Positions 20,757 to 28,584 of a stretch of DNA of 64,000 bases are shown in pieces. Origin of the DNA: Sphingomonadaceae bacterium 3R27C6 (GTDB taxonomy: Bacteria > Pseudomonadota > Alphaproteobacteria > Sphingomonadales > Sphingomonadaceae); assembly GCA_005503215.1 (NCBI GenBank), contig SCNS01000020.1:26059-90058 (forward strand). The letters run 5' to 3'. Position 1 is the first letter of the stretch, and each line of letters begins with the position of its first letter. The notes beneath the pieces were generated by a model. It was given only the letters and a program-made list of their open reading frames with translations. It was not told the origin of the DNA and did not search any database. A program made the position numbers and the translations under genes.

Positions 20757-22109
20757 ATGACCGACAGCAACCGGGTTCCGCTCTATCGCACGATCTGGCG
20801 CTGGCATTTCTACGCCGGGCTGTTCGTCATCCCCTTTGCCCTGATCCTCTCGGCGACGGGCGCGGCCTTTCTGTTCAAGCCGCAGCTCGACCGGTGGGAG
20901 GAGCGCGCATGGCGCGGCCTGCCCACGGCGGGCGCGGTCGACGCCGATGCGCAAGTCGCCGCAGCGCTCGCGGCGAATCCTGGGGCGAGTTTCCATTACT
21001 ATCGCATCCCCGAAGCACCGGACGATGCGGCGGTCGTCCATATCGGCCTGCCGGGCGGAGCGGTGCGCGACATCGCCGTCTCGCCGCAAGGGCGGGTGAT
21101 CGGCGCGGCCGACCCTGACCAGCGCATCTCGGCCTGGCTCTCGCGCATCCATGGTACGCTCTTGATCGGCCGCGCCGGCCGCCTGCTCGTCGAGCTCGCC
21201 GCGAGCTGGGCAATCGTGATGATCCTGACCGGCCTCTGTCTCTGGTGGCCGCGCGGGCGCGGCGCCGCGGGCGTCGTCTGGCCGCGGCTGTCGCTCGGCC
21301 GCCGCACCGCGCTGCGCGACCTCCACGCCGTCACCGGCTTCTGGGTTTCGGGCCTCGCGCTGATCCTGCTTTTCACCGCGCTGCCGTGGACCGAGGTGTG
21401 GGCTAGCGGCTTTCGCAGCGTCCGCGCCGAAATGGGTTGGGTGTCGGGCGTGCAGGACTGGAAGGGCGGCGCCGATTCGCACGCCGCGCACGATCATCAT
21501 GCGATGGCGGCGGCCCAGCCGGCCGGACCGCCTCCGCAAGCGCGCCTCGAATATATCGTCCTCCGCGCCCGCACCGAGCATATGCCCGCCCCCGCGATCA
21601 TCCAGCCGCCGGGCGCACTCAACGCCTTCGGTCCGCCGAACGGCAATATGTGGACGCTGACCACTCTCACGCAGAACCGCCCGCAGGTGCGCAAGGTGAG
21701 CTACGACCCCGAAACGAGCCTCGAAATCGCGCGCAGCGGCTTTGCCAACAAGCATGTGATCGACCGCGCCGTCGGCTATGGCATCGCGTGGCACGAGGGC
21801 CAGCTCTTCGGCCTCGCCAACCAACTGATCGGCGTCGCGACCGCGCTCGCGCTCTTCACGCTCGCAATCTCGGGCTTCCTGATGTGGCGCCGCCGAAGAC
21901 CCGATGATGCGCTCGGCGCCCCACCCGCCGCGCGCGATCCCGCGAAGCTCAGGGGCGTCGCCGCGCTGATCCTGATCCTCGCCGCGCTCCTCCCCATGCT
22001 CGCCGCCTCGCTGATCCTGCTCTGGATCGTCGAACGTCTCATCATCCTGCGCTTGCCCCGCATCGCACGCTGGCTCGGCGTTGCGGCGAAGGCCCCGGCG
22101 CGCCTATAG
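20757..22109 (+). CDS. PepSY-associated TM helix domain protein
   Basis: This 450-residue inner-membrane protein has four or more spans: FYAGLFVIPFALILSATGAA near the N-terminus, LVELAASWAIVMILTGLCLW, VTGFWVSGLALILLFTALPW, and a C-terminal pair (VATALALFTLAISGFLMW, LILILAALLPMLAASLILLW). The central periplasmic loop has a histidine-rich run DSHAAHDHHAM (about residue 245) that could bind metal. PepSY_TM proteins next to TonB receptors are thought to reduce or release siderophore-bound metal. It lies 15 bases after the receptor, so it is cotranscribed. modA follows 7 bases later. Confidence 0.88.
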   Translation: MTDSNRVPLYRTIWRWHFYAGLFVIPFALILSATGAAFLFKPQLDRWEERAWRGLPTAGAVDADAQVAAALAANPGASFHYYRIPEAPDDAAVVHIGLPGGAVRDIAVSPQGRVIGAADPDQRISAWLSRIHGTLLIGRAGRLLVELAASWAIVMILTGLCLWWPRGRGAAGVVWPRLSLGRRTALRDLHAVTGFWVSGLALILLFTALPWTEVWASGFRSVRAEMGWVSGVQDWKGGADSHAAHDHHAMAAAQPAGPPPQARLEYIVLRARTEHMPAPAIIQPPGALNAFGPPNGNMWTLTTLTQNRPQVRKVSYDPETSLEIARSGFANKHVIDRAVGYGIAWHEGQLFGLANQLIGVATALALFTLAISGFLMWRRRRPDDALGAPPAARDPAKLRGVAALILILAALLPMLAASLILLWIVERLIILRLPRIARWLGVAAKAPARL

Positions 22110-22116
22110 GTTGCCA

Positions 22117-22881
22117 ATGACCCGCGCCCTCCACCTGTTCGCCCTGCTCATCGCGCTGCTCCTCGCCCCCGCCGCCTTCGCGCAGGAGCGCGGCCCGGTG
22201 GTGCTCGCGGCGGCGAGCCTGCAGGAATCGCTGACCGAAGCGGCGAATGCGTGGGCGGCGAAGGGGCACGCCAAACCCGTCCTCTCCTTCGCCGCCTCGT
22301 CGGCGCTCGCGCGGCAGGTTATGGCGGGTGCCCCCGCCGACCTCTTCCTCTCGGCCGACGAGGAGTGGATGGACGCGGTCGCAAAGGCCGGCCTTCTTCG
22401 CGCGGGCACACGGACAACCCTGCTCGGCAACCGGCTTGTGCTGATCGCGCCCGCATCGAGCAAGGTCCGGCTGACCCCGGCGCGCGGTTTCGCACTCGCA
22501 AAAGCACTCGGCACCGGCCGCCTCGCGCTCGCCGATCCCGACGCGGTGCCCGCGGGCAAATATGCCAAGGCCGCGCTCACGCATCTCGGCGTCTGGGCCG
22601 GCGTCGCGGCCAAGGTCGCCCCCGCCGAGAATGTCCGCGCCGCGATGGCGCTCGTCGAACGCGGCGCCGCGCCGCTCGGCATCGTCTACGCCACCGACGC
22701 GCGCGCGTCGAAGGCGGTGCGCGTCGTCGGCACCTTCCCCGCATCGAGCCACCCGCCGATCCGCTACCCCGTCGCGCTGCTGAAAGCGTCGCGGAGTAAG
22801 GACGCCGCGGGTTTCCGCGCATTCCTCCTTTCGAAACAGGGCCGCGCGATCTTCGCGCGCCACGGCTTCTCGAACCCCTGA
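22117..22881 (+). CDS. modA: Molybdate ABC transporter, periplasmic binding protein
   Basis: This 254-residue ModA has a signal peptide (MTRALHLFALLIALLLAPAA, cleavage near FAQ). The mature part opens with VVLAAASLQESLTEAANAWA, followed by FAASSALARQVMAGAPADLF, the oxyanion-binding serine motif of ModA. GTGRLALADPDAVPAGKYAK is also diagnostic. It delivers molybdate (or tungstate) to ModB. The ATG at 22117 lies 7 bases after the PepSY gene. Its TGA overlaps the modB ATG by one base. No ModE box was recognised upstream. Confidence 0.95.
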   Translation: MTRALHLFALLIALLLAPAAFAQERGPVVLAAASLQESLTEAANAWAAKGHAKPVLSFAASSALARQVMAGAPADLFLSADEEWMDAVAKAGLLRAGTRTTLLGNRLVLIAPASSKVRLTPARGFALAKALGTGRLALADPDAVPAGKYAKAALTHLGVWAGVAAKVAPAENVRAAMALVERGAAPLGIVYATDARASKAVRVVGTFPASSHPPIRYPVALLKASRSKDAAGFRAFLLSKQGRAIFARHGFSNP

Positions 22882-23576
22882 TGCTGTCGGCCGAAGAGTG
22901 GGGGATCGTCGCGCTGTCGCTGAAGGTCGGCGGCGTCGCGGTGCTCGCTACGCTTCCTATCGCCTTCGCGCTCGCGTGGGTTCTCGCGCGCCATCGTTTT
23001 CCCGGCCGCGTCGTCCTCGACGCGCTCGTCCATTTGCCGCTCGTCCTGCCCCCCGTCGTCACCGGCTGGCTTCTGCTCATCGCCTTCGGCCCGTTCGGCC
23101 CCGCCGGGCGCTGGCTTGAAAGCTGGTTCGGGGTGAGTCTGATGTTCCGCTGGACCGGCGCCGCGGTTGCCGCCGCGATCATGGCGCTGCCGCTGATGGT
23201 GCGCGCGATGCGGCTGTCGATCGAGGGCATCGACCGGCGGCTCGAGGGCGCGGCGCGCACGCTCGGGGCGAGCCCCTGGCACAGCTTCTGGACGATCAGC
23301 CTGCCGCTCGCGCTCCCCGGTATCCTCGCCGCGCTCGTGCTCGGCTTCGCGCGCTCGATCGGCGAGTTCGGCGCGACGATCACCTTCGTCTCGAACATCC
23401 CCGGCGAAACGCGCACCTTGCCGCTCGCCATCTATTCGGCGCTGCAGGTGCCGGGCGGCGAGGCGATGGTGACGCGGCTCGCGCTCCTTTCGGTCGCGCT
23501 GTCGCTCGGCGCGCTGATACTGTCCGAATGGCTCGTCCGCCGCACCCATGGTGAAAGGCAGCGCCATGGCGATTGA
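22881..23576 (+). CDS. modB: Molybdate ABC transporter, permease
   Basis: This 231-residue inner-membrane permease has about five spans (VLATLPIAFALAWVLARH near the start). LPLVLPPVVTGWLLL and EGAARTLGASPWHSFWTISLPLALPGI contain the EAA motif that docks the ATPase. SIGEFGATITFVSNIPGETRT is typical of ModB/CysT permeases. The start ATG overlaps the modA stop by one base (TGATG). The modC ATG lies inside the last codons of modB, consistent with a coupled operon. Confidence 0.95.
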   Translation: MLSAEEWGIVALSLKVGGVAVLATLPIAFALAWVLARHRFPGRVVLDALVHLPLVLPPVVTGWLLLIAFGPFGPAGRWLESWFGVSLMFRWTGAAVAAAIMALPLMVRAMRLSIEGIDRRLEGAARTLGASPWHSFWTISLPLALPGILAALVLGFARSIGEFGATITFVSNIPGETRTLPLAIYSALQVPGGEAMVTRLALLSVALSLGALILSEWLVRRTHGERQRHGD

Positions 23577-24186
23577 TATCGACGTCGCCAGGCGTCTCGG
23601 CGACCGCAGCATCGCCGCGCGCTTCACCGCCGGTCCGGGCCTGACCGCCTTGTTCGGTCCATCGGGCGCGGGCAAGACGAGCATTCTCAATATGGTCGCG
23701 GGGCTACTGAGGCCTGACCGCGGGCATATCCGTATCGGCGACCGCACGCTGTTCGATGGCGCGATCGACCTGCCGCCCGAGGCGCGCCGCGTCGGCTATG
23801 TGTTTCAAGACGGGCGGCTCTTCCCACATCGCCGCGTCCGCGCGAACCTCACCTACGGCCATGACATCGTGCCGTCCGCGAACCGCTGGATGACCCTCGA
23901 CGAGGCAGTGCAATTTCTCGGCATCGGCCATCTGCTCGATCGCTGGCCGCACAGCCTGTCGGGGGGCGAGGCGCAGCGCGTCGCGATCGGCCGCGCCTTG
24001 CTCGCGGGACCCGAAATCCTGCTGATGGACGAACCCTTGTCGTCGCTCGACACCGCGCGGCGCAGCGATATCATGGTGGTGATCGAGCGGATTCGCGACG
24101 AGCTCAAGCTGCCGATCCTCTACGTCAGCCACGACCGCGCCGAGATCGACCGGCTTGCGACCTCGGTGGTGGAGATTGGCGAATAA
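23566..24186 (+). CDS. modC: Molybdate ABC transporter, ATPase (short, without MOP domain)
   Basis: This 206-residue ATPase has Walker A FGPSGAGKTS, Q-loop YVFQDGRLFPHRR, signature LSGGEAQRVAIGRALL, Walker B ILLMDEPLSSLD and the H-loop YVSHD. At this length it ends right after the nucleotide-binding domain and lacks the C-terminal molybdate-sensing MOP domain of E. coli ModC (about 350 residues). The ATG at 23566 overlaps modB by 11 bases. GTG at 23548 is an alternative. The missing regulatory domain means feedback by molybdate through ModC is not expected. Confidence 0.93.
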   Translation: MAIDIDVARRLGDRSIAARFTAGPGLTALFGPSGAGKTSILNMVAGLLRPDRGHIRIGDRTLFDGAIDLPPEARRVGYVFQDGRLFPHRRVRANLTYGHDIVPSANRWMTLDEAVQFLGIGHLLDRWPHSLSGGEAQRVAIGRALLAGPEILLMDEPLSSLDTARRSDIMVVIERIRDELKLPILYVSHDRAEIDRLATSVVEIGE

Positions 24187-24187
24187 A

Positions 24188-24201
24188 GTTTCACATGAAA
24201 C
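24188..24201. promoter_or_regulatory. Palindrome before phhA
   Basis: GTTTCACATGAAAC is a perfect 6-2-6 inverted repeat immediately after the modC stop and 25 bases before the phhA ATG. It is a candidate operator or half of a small terminator. The regulator is unknown. Confidence 0.4.
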
Positions 24202-24225
24202 CATTTTGATGGTAGAAGCGGTCGT

Positions 24226-25098
24226 ATGGAAAGCCAGTTTACCCACGTCCATGACACGCCGCCGCCGGGTGCCGCGGCCGACTGGACGATTTCGCAGAAT
24301 TGGGACGCCTTCACCGCCGACGAGCATGCGATGTGGGACCGCCTCTTCGCGCGCCAGTCGGACATGCTTCCCGGCCGCGCCGCCGACGCCTTCCTGCGCG
24401 GGATCGACGTGCTGCGCCTCGAAAAGCCGGGCATCCCCGATTATCGCGAGCTCAACGCGCGGCTGATGGCCGCGACGGGGTGGCAGGTGATCGCGGTGCC
24501 GGGGCTCGTCCCCGACGAGGTCTTCTTCGACCATCTCGCGAATCGCCGCTTTCCGGCGGGCAATTTCATCCGCACCCCCGAACAGCTCGATTATTTGCAG
24601 GAACCCGACGTCTTCCACGACGTCTTCGGCCATGTCCCGATGCTCGCCGATCCCGTGTTCGCCGACTATATGGTCGCGTATGGCGAAGGCGGGCTGCGCA
24701 GCCTCAAGTTCGACGCGCTGAAGCAGCTCGCACGGCTCTACTGGTACACGGTCGAATTCGGCCTGATCCGCGAGGCCGGCGGCCTACGCATCTATGGCGC
24801 GGGCATCGTCTCCTCCTTTGCCGAAAGCGTCTTCGCGCTCGATTCGGACAGCCCGAACCGCATCGGCTTCGACCTCGCGCGCGTGATGCGCACCGATTAC
24901 CGGATCGACGATTTCCAGCAGAATTATTTCGTCATCGACAGCCTCGATCAGCTGCTCGACACGACGGTGAACACCGACTTCGCGCCGCTCTATGCCAAAA
25001 ACGCCGCGCTGCCGCCGATTCCGATCGCCGACTTCCTGCCGGAGGATGAGGTGATCACGCGCGGCACACAGGAATATGCGCTCGCCAAGAGCGGCTGA
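24226..25098 (+). CDS. phhA: Phenylalanine 4-monooxygenase (pterin-dependent)
   Basis: This 290-residue aromatic amino acid hydroxylase converts phenylalanine to tyrosine with O2 and a tetrahydropterin. The iron ligands are visible in EPDVFHDVFGHVPML (two histidines, HxxxxH), with the third, a glutamate, in LYWYTVEFGLIREAG. FPAGNFIRTPEQLDYLQEPD is a further family signature. The start ATG at 24226 (MESQFTHVHDTPPPG) gives the usual bacterial length without a regulatory ACT domain. The gene stands alone and pterin-4a-carbinolamine dehydratase is not nearby. The folM/folX-like pair at 55.5-56.6 kb may make its cofactor. Confidence 0.95.
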   Translation: MESQFTHVHDTPPPGAAADWTISQNWDAFTADEHAMWDRLFARQSDMLPGRAADAFLRGIDVLRLEKPGIPDYRELNARLMAATGWQVIAVPGLVPDEVFFDHLANRRFPAGNFIRTPEQLDYLQEPDVFHDVFGHVPMLADPVFADYMVAYGEGGLRSLKFDALKQLARLYWYTVEFGLIREAGGLRIYGAGIVSSFAESVFALDSDSPNRIGFDLARVMRTDYRIDDFQQNYFVIDSLDQLLDTTVNTDFAPLYAKNAALPPIPIADFLPEDEVITRGTQEYALAKSG

Positions 25099-25101
25099 CC
25101 G

Positions 25102-25914
25102 TCACTCGTCGCTTTTGCGGATCGTCGTCACCAGCTGGCGCCGCTGCTGATAGGCTTCGCGGTCGGGCGGCACAGTGTAGATTCCGCGCAGCAGCGCCGC
25201 GTCGTGGCTCGACAGCTCGCGGCGCTCCGCCTCGCCGTCGAACAGCGCCAGGATCGAATCCTTTGGCGGGGGAGGATTGCTCCGGAACTCGGCGAGCGCG
25301 ACCATCGCGGCATAGGCGGCGATGGCATCGAGCGGCGTGCCGTCGGCCTGTTCGACGTCGATCACGACGGTCGCCGACTGCAACGCGCGCACGACCTGCG
25401 TGCTGACGATGCTGCTGTTGTAGAGCTTCACAAAAAAGTCGCTGATCGGCATCCCGTCGCGGCTTTCGTCGCGCGTCGTGTACCACCAGCGGATCGCGCC
25501 CGTGCCGTCGAGCACGCGGTCGCGTGCCACCGGCGCCAGCTCGGCGAACTGGTCGGGCGCCTTGCGGCGCACCGCGCGCGCGAGGCTCCGGCCGTCCGAG
25601 CTGAAGGCGACGACGATATTGGCCTGGCACTCCGCGGGCGCGACGGGGGCGCCCGCCGCCGTGGCGACCGCTCGGACGCGCGCGTTCACGATGGCCGCGA
25701 CCGCATCATCGACCCCGACCGTGTGCGGGCACACGGGATCGACCCACCGCGCGAGCGGCTTGAGCTGCGCAATCCCGGCGCGCCGCACATATTCGGCCGC
25801 GCGTTTCTTCGCTTCTTCGCGGGTGACGGGTGTCCCAGTGACGATGATCGCATCGGGATCGTCACCGGCAACGGGCGCGGCGGCGAGCAGGGCGATCGTG
25901 GCAAGCAGACTCAT
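25102..25914 (-). CDS. Exported hypothetical protein, tandem paralogue A
   Basis: This 270-residue protein starts at MSLLATIALLAAAPVAG, a short signal-like N-terminus. The body contains DAIIVTGTPVTREEAKKRA, WVDPVCPHTVGVDDAVAAIV, IVVAFSSDGRSLARAVRRKA, ADGTPLDAIAAYAAMVALAE and LFDGEAERRELSSHDAALLR. I do not recognise a family. The paralogue immediately upstream shares every one of these motifs, including paired cysteines (VCPH and ECQANI). The longer upstream reading frame runs through the paralogue and is rejected. Its stop lies three bases from the phhA stop, in convergent orientation. It is probably periplasmic. Confidence 0.75.
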   Translation of the reverse strand: MSLLATIALLAAAPVAGDDPDAIIVTGTPVTREEAKKRAAEYVRRAGIAQLKPLARWVDPVCPHTVGVDDAVAAIVNARVRAVATAAGAPVAPAECQANIVVAFSSDGRSLARAVRRKAPDQFAELAPVARDRVLDGTGAIRWWYTTRDESRDGMPISDFFVKLYNSSIVSTQVVRALQSATVVIDVEQADGTPLDAIAAYAAMVALAEFRSNPPPPKDSILALFDGEAERRELSSHDAALLRGIYTVPPDREAYQQRRQLVTTIRKSDE

Positions 25915-25921
25915 GGCCGGG

Positions 25922-26803
25922 TCAATCTCCGCTCTTGGGCTTGGCGATCGCGGTAACCAGCTGGCGGCGGTGCTGATGGGCCTCGCGGTCGGGCGGCAGG
26001 CTATAGATAGCGCGGAGCAGCGTCTGATCCTCGCTCGACAACGCGCGCCGGTCGTCCTCGCCGTCGAACAGCGCGAGGATCGAGTTTCCGGGCGGCGGCG
26101 GGTCGCTGTCCATTTCGGCCATCGCCACCATCGCGGCGAAGGAGGCCACGGCATCGAGCGGCGTGCCGTCGGCCTTTTCGACATCGATCACGACGGTCGC
26201 GGCGGTCAGCGCGCGCACCGCCTGTGTGCTGATGAGGCTCGATCCATAATGCGATAACGTCGGGCCCGCGCCGTTGATGACCGGACCGCCGCCTTCGCTA
26301 TGTCCGACGGCCCAGGGCAGCGGCGCGGTCGAGGCCGATACGGCATCGCGGCTTTGCACGCGCGTGCTGTACCACCAGCGGATCGCATCGTCGCCCTGCG
26401 CCGTCCGCTCGCGCGCCGCTGGCGACAATTCGCTCAGTTGCATGGGCGATTTGCGCAGCATCGCGCGCGTCAATGCGCCGCCGTTCGATGTGAAGACGAT
26501 GGCGATATTGGCGTCGCAGCCCGATGGGGCGACCCGCGCCCCGGCCGCGACGGCAACCTCGCCGACCCGCTTTTCGACGATGGCCGCCACTGTGTCGTCG
26601 ACCCCGATGACGTGCGGGCAGACCGGCGCGATCCAGCGCGCGATCGGGCGCAATTCGGCGACACCCGTCCGGCGGACGAATTCGAGCGCGCGCTTGCGGG
26701 CTTCGTCGCCGGTGACGGGAGTGCCGGTCACGACGATAGGGTCGGGGGCGTCGCGAGCGACGGGCATGGCGGCAAGCAAAGCGACGGCGGCAAAAAGGCT
26801 CAT
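25922..26803 (-). CDS. Exported hypothetical protein, tandem paralogue B
   Basis: This 293-residue paralogue lies 7 bases upstream of copy A on the same strand. It begins MSLFAAVALLAAMPVARDAP and repeats the motifs DPIVVTGTPVTGDEARKRAL, WIAPVCPHVIGVDDTVAAIV, SGCDANIAIVFTSNGGALTR, ADGTPLDAVASFAAMVAMAE and LFDGEDDRRALSSEDQTLLR. Copy B has an insertion of about 20 residues after RVQSRDAVSAS that copy A lacks. There is no catalytic motif I can name. The predicted fold is two-part: an alpha/beta N-terminal domain with cysteines and a helical C-terminal domain. Function is unknown. The pair is probably one operon. Confidence 0.75.
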   Translation of the reverse strand: MSLFAAVALLAAMPVARDAPDPIVVTGTPVTGDEARKRALEFVRRTGVAELRPIARWIAPVCPHVIGVDDTVAAIVEKRVGEVAVAAGARVAPSGCDANIAIVFTSNGGALTRAMLRKSPMQLSELSPAARERTAQGDDAIRWWYSTRVQSRDAVSASTAPLPWAVGHSEGGGPVINGAGPTLSHYGSSLISTQAVRALTAATVVIDVEKADGTPLDAVASFAAMVAMAEMDSDPPPPGNSILALFDGEDDRRALSSEDQTLLRAIYSLPPDREAHQHRRQLVTAIAKPKSGD

Positions 26804-26867
26804 GGCCGATTCCTCCCGATGACTTGCGCTAGGCTAGCAAATCGCCACGATATTTCCAGCGTTTAGC

Positions 26868-27839
26868 TTACCAGCTTCCAAAGCTCGCATCCGATGGGCT
26901 CGCGCGGTGGAACGCGCGCTCCTTGCGGCGCCAGCCGTAGCGCCGGCGTTTGACGAGCAACAGGCACGGCCATTCGGCGCTGCCGCCGCGCGCGGCGAGG
27001 CGAAAGCCCTGCGCGCGATATGCGGCGAGCACGGGCTCCATCTGCCGCGCGATGAGGCCGGCGAGGATCGCATGACCGCCCGGCGCCGTCGCGGCGGCGA
27101 TGTCCGGGGCCAGCGTGATCAGCGGTCCGGCGAGGATGTTCGCGATGACCAGGTCGTAGGGCGCACGATGTTTGATCGACGGGTGATTGGTCCCCGGTGC
27201 CACCGCGAGCGCGAGCCGCCCGCCGGCGCGCCCCAATGGCACGCCGTTGATCTCCGCATTATCGCGCGTCACGAAAATGCTCGCGGGGTCGATGTCCGAC
27301 GCGATCGTCTTCGCGCGCGGCCACAGCGCCATCGCGGCGAAGGCGAGCAGGCCGGTGCCGGTCCCGATGTCCGCGATATTGCGCGGGCTCGCCCCTTGCC
27401 GCGCGAGCTGGTCGAGCATCGACAGGCAGCCCGCGGTGGTGTCGTGCCCGCCTGTGCCGAACGCCTGGCTCGCGTCGATCAGGAAGGGGGTGCTTCCCGC
27501 GGGCACGCGGTCGGCATAGCTGCTCGTGTGGACGAAAAAGCGCCCCGCCTGCACGGGCTCCAGCCCCTGCTGGCTCAGCGTCACCCAATCCTCTTCGGGC
27601 AATTGTGCGACGACGGGTTTCTTGCCTTTAGCGCTCGGCACGAACGACTGCAGCAGCTTGAGCAGCGCTGCCCCGGGCTTGGCATCCATATAGGCGTCGA
27701 GCTGCCAAAGCCCCGCATCTTCGTCGATCTCGCGCGTCACCACGACCGGCGCCTCGGGCGCGGCGTCGAGTTCGGGAATTTCGCCCGACAACGCTTCGGC
27801 TTCGTCGCGGGTACAGGGGAGGGAGACGATCCAGCTCAT
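26868..27839 (-). CDS. prmA: Ribosomal protein L11 methyltransferase
   Basis: PrmA trimethylates ribosomal protein L11 using S-adenosylmethionine. The 323-residue protein has the N-terminal substrate-recognition region (residues ~1-110), then QAFGTGGHDTTAGCLSMLDQ and the SAM-binding motif IADIGTGTGLLAFAA. NILAGPLITLAPDIA matches the conserved NPPY-like NILA motif of PrmA. The C-terminal stretch after GFRLAARGGSAEWPCLLLVK is also typical. It begins (ATG at 27839) directly after the stop of the SDR gene on the same strand, so the two are coupled. Confidence 0.93.
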   Translation of the reverse strand: MSWIVSLPCTRDEAEALSGEIPELDAAPEAPVVVTREIDEDAGLWQLDAYMDAKPGAALLKLLQSFVPSAKGKKPVVAQLPEEDWVTLSQQGLEPVQAGRFFVHTSSYADRVPAGSTPFLIDASQAFGTGGHDTTAGCLSMLDQLARQGASPRNIADIGTGTGLLAFAAMALWPRAKTIASDIDPASIFVTRDNAEINGVPLGRAGGRLALAVAPGTNHPSIKHRAPYDLVIANILAGPLITLAPDIAAATAPGGHAILAGLIARQMEPVLAAYRAQGFRLAARGGSAEWPCLLLVKRRRYGWRRKERAFHRASPSDASFGSW

Positions 27840-28532
27840 TTAGCGCACATAGCTCGCGCCGTTCACGTCGAGCACCGCACCGGTCATCGACGCGGGGGCA
27901 TCGAGCGCGCACCAGCGCACCATTTCGCCGACTTCGTCGGGCATTGCGACACGGCCCAAGGGGATGTCGGCGAGCAATTTGTCGCCGCCGCGGCTCGCCA
28001 GATAGTCATCGGCCATCCCCGTCATCGTGAAACCGGGGCAGATCGCAAAGGCGAGGATGCCGTCCTTGGCATAGGCGCGCGCGATCGTCTTGGTCATCGC
28101 GACCATGCCCGATTTCGACGCGGCATAATGCCAGTGCGCGGGGCTGTCGCCGCGGTACGCGGCGCGGCTCGCGATGTTGACGATTCGGCCAGGCGCGCCG
28201 CGTTCGTGCCAGTGGAGCACCGCGTGGCGGCAGAGTTGCGCGCTCGCGGTCAGGTTGACCTGCATCGTGCAGTTCCAGTTCGCGAGCCAGTCGGCGTTGG
28301 GGTCGCCCAGCGGGTTTGCCTCGAACACGCCGGCATTGTTGACGAGCACGTCGATGCGGCCATCGAGCCGATCGAGGCTTGCCTGCCACAATCGGTCGGG
28401 CGTCGCGGGGTCGGACAGGTCGCCGTCGGCGCTCGACAGCGCCACAACCTTGGTCGCACCGGTGGAGAGGGCCTCTGCGATCGCGGCGCCGATGCCGCGG
28501 CTCGCGCCGGTGATCAGGATATGCGTGCTCAT
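27840..28532 (-). CDS. SDR-family NAD(P)-dependent oxidoreductase
   Basis: This 230-residue short-chain dehydrogenase has the cofactor motif ITGASRGIGAAIAEAL (residues ~6-21), NNAGVF, and the active site with serine (VNIASRAAYRG) and YAASKSG (tyrosine-lysine), followed by AICPGFTMTGMADD. The substrate cannot be told. 3-oxoacyl-ACP reductase-like and other alcohol dehydrogenase activities are possible. Its stop abuts the prmA start (no gap), so the two are cotranscribed. The start ATG at 28532 begins the conserved fold. Confidence 0.9.
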   Translation of the reverse strand: MSTHILITGASRGIGAAIAEALSTGATKVVALSSADGDLSDPATPDRLWQASLDRLDGRIDVLVNNAGVFEANPLGDPNADWLANWNCTMQVNLTASAQLCRHAVLHWHERGAPGRIVNIASRAAYRGDSPAHWHYAASKSGMVAMTKTIARAYAKDGILAFAICPGFTMTGMADDYLASRGGDKLLADIPLGRVAMPDEVGEMVRWCALDAPASMTGAVLDVNGASYVR

Positions 28533-28584
28533 GCCCCGCCTTAGGCAGCGGGGCGGGGCTTGCCAAGCGGGGGAAGCGGCTGCG

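Noticed and set aside
18150..21824. 1224-codon open frame on the minus strand opposite the TonB/PepSY genes
   Set aside because: The plus-strand genes have signal peptides, domains and good starts. The minus-strand product is arginine/alanine-rich noise typical of GC-rich antisense frames.
26907..28544. 545-codon plus-strand frame opposite prmA and the SDR gene
   Set aside because: It is an antisense shadow with no recognisable motif. prmA and SDR motifs are clear on the minus strand.
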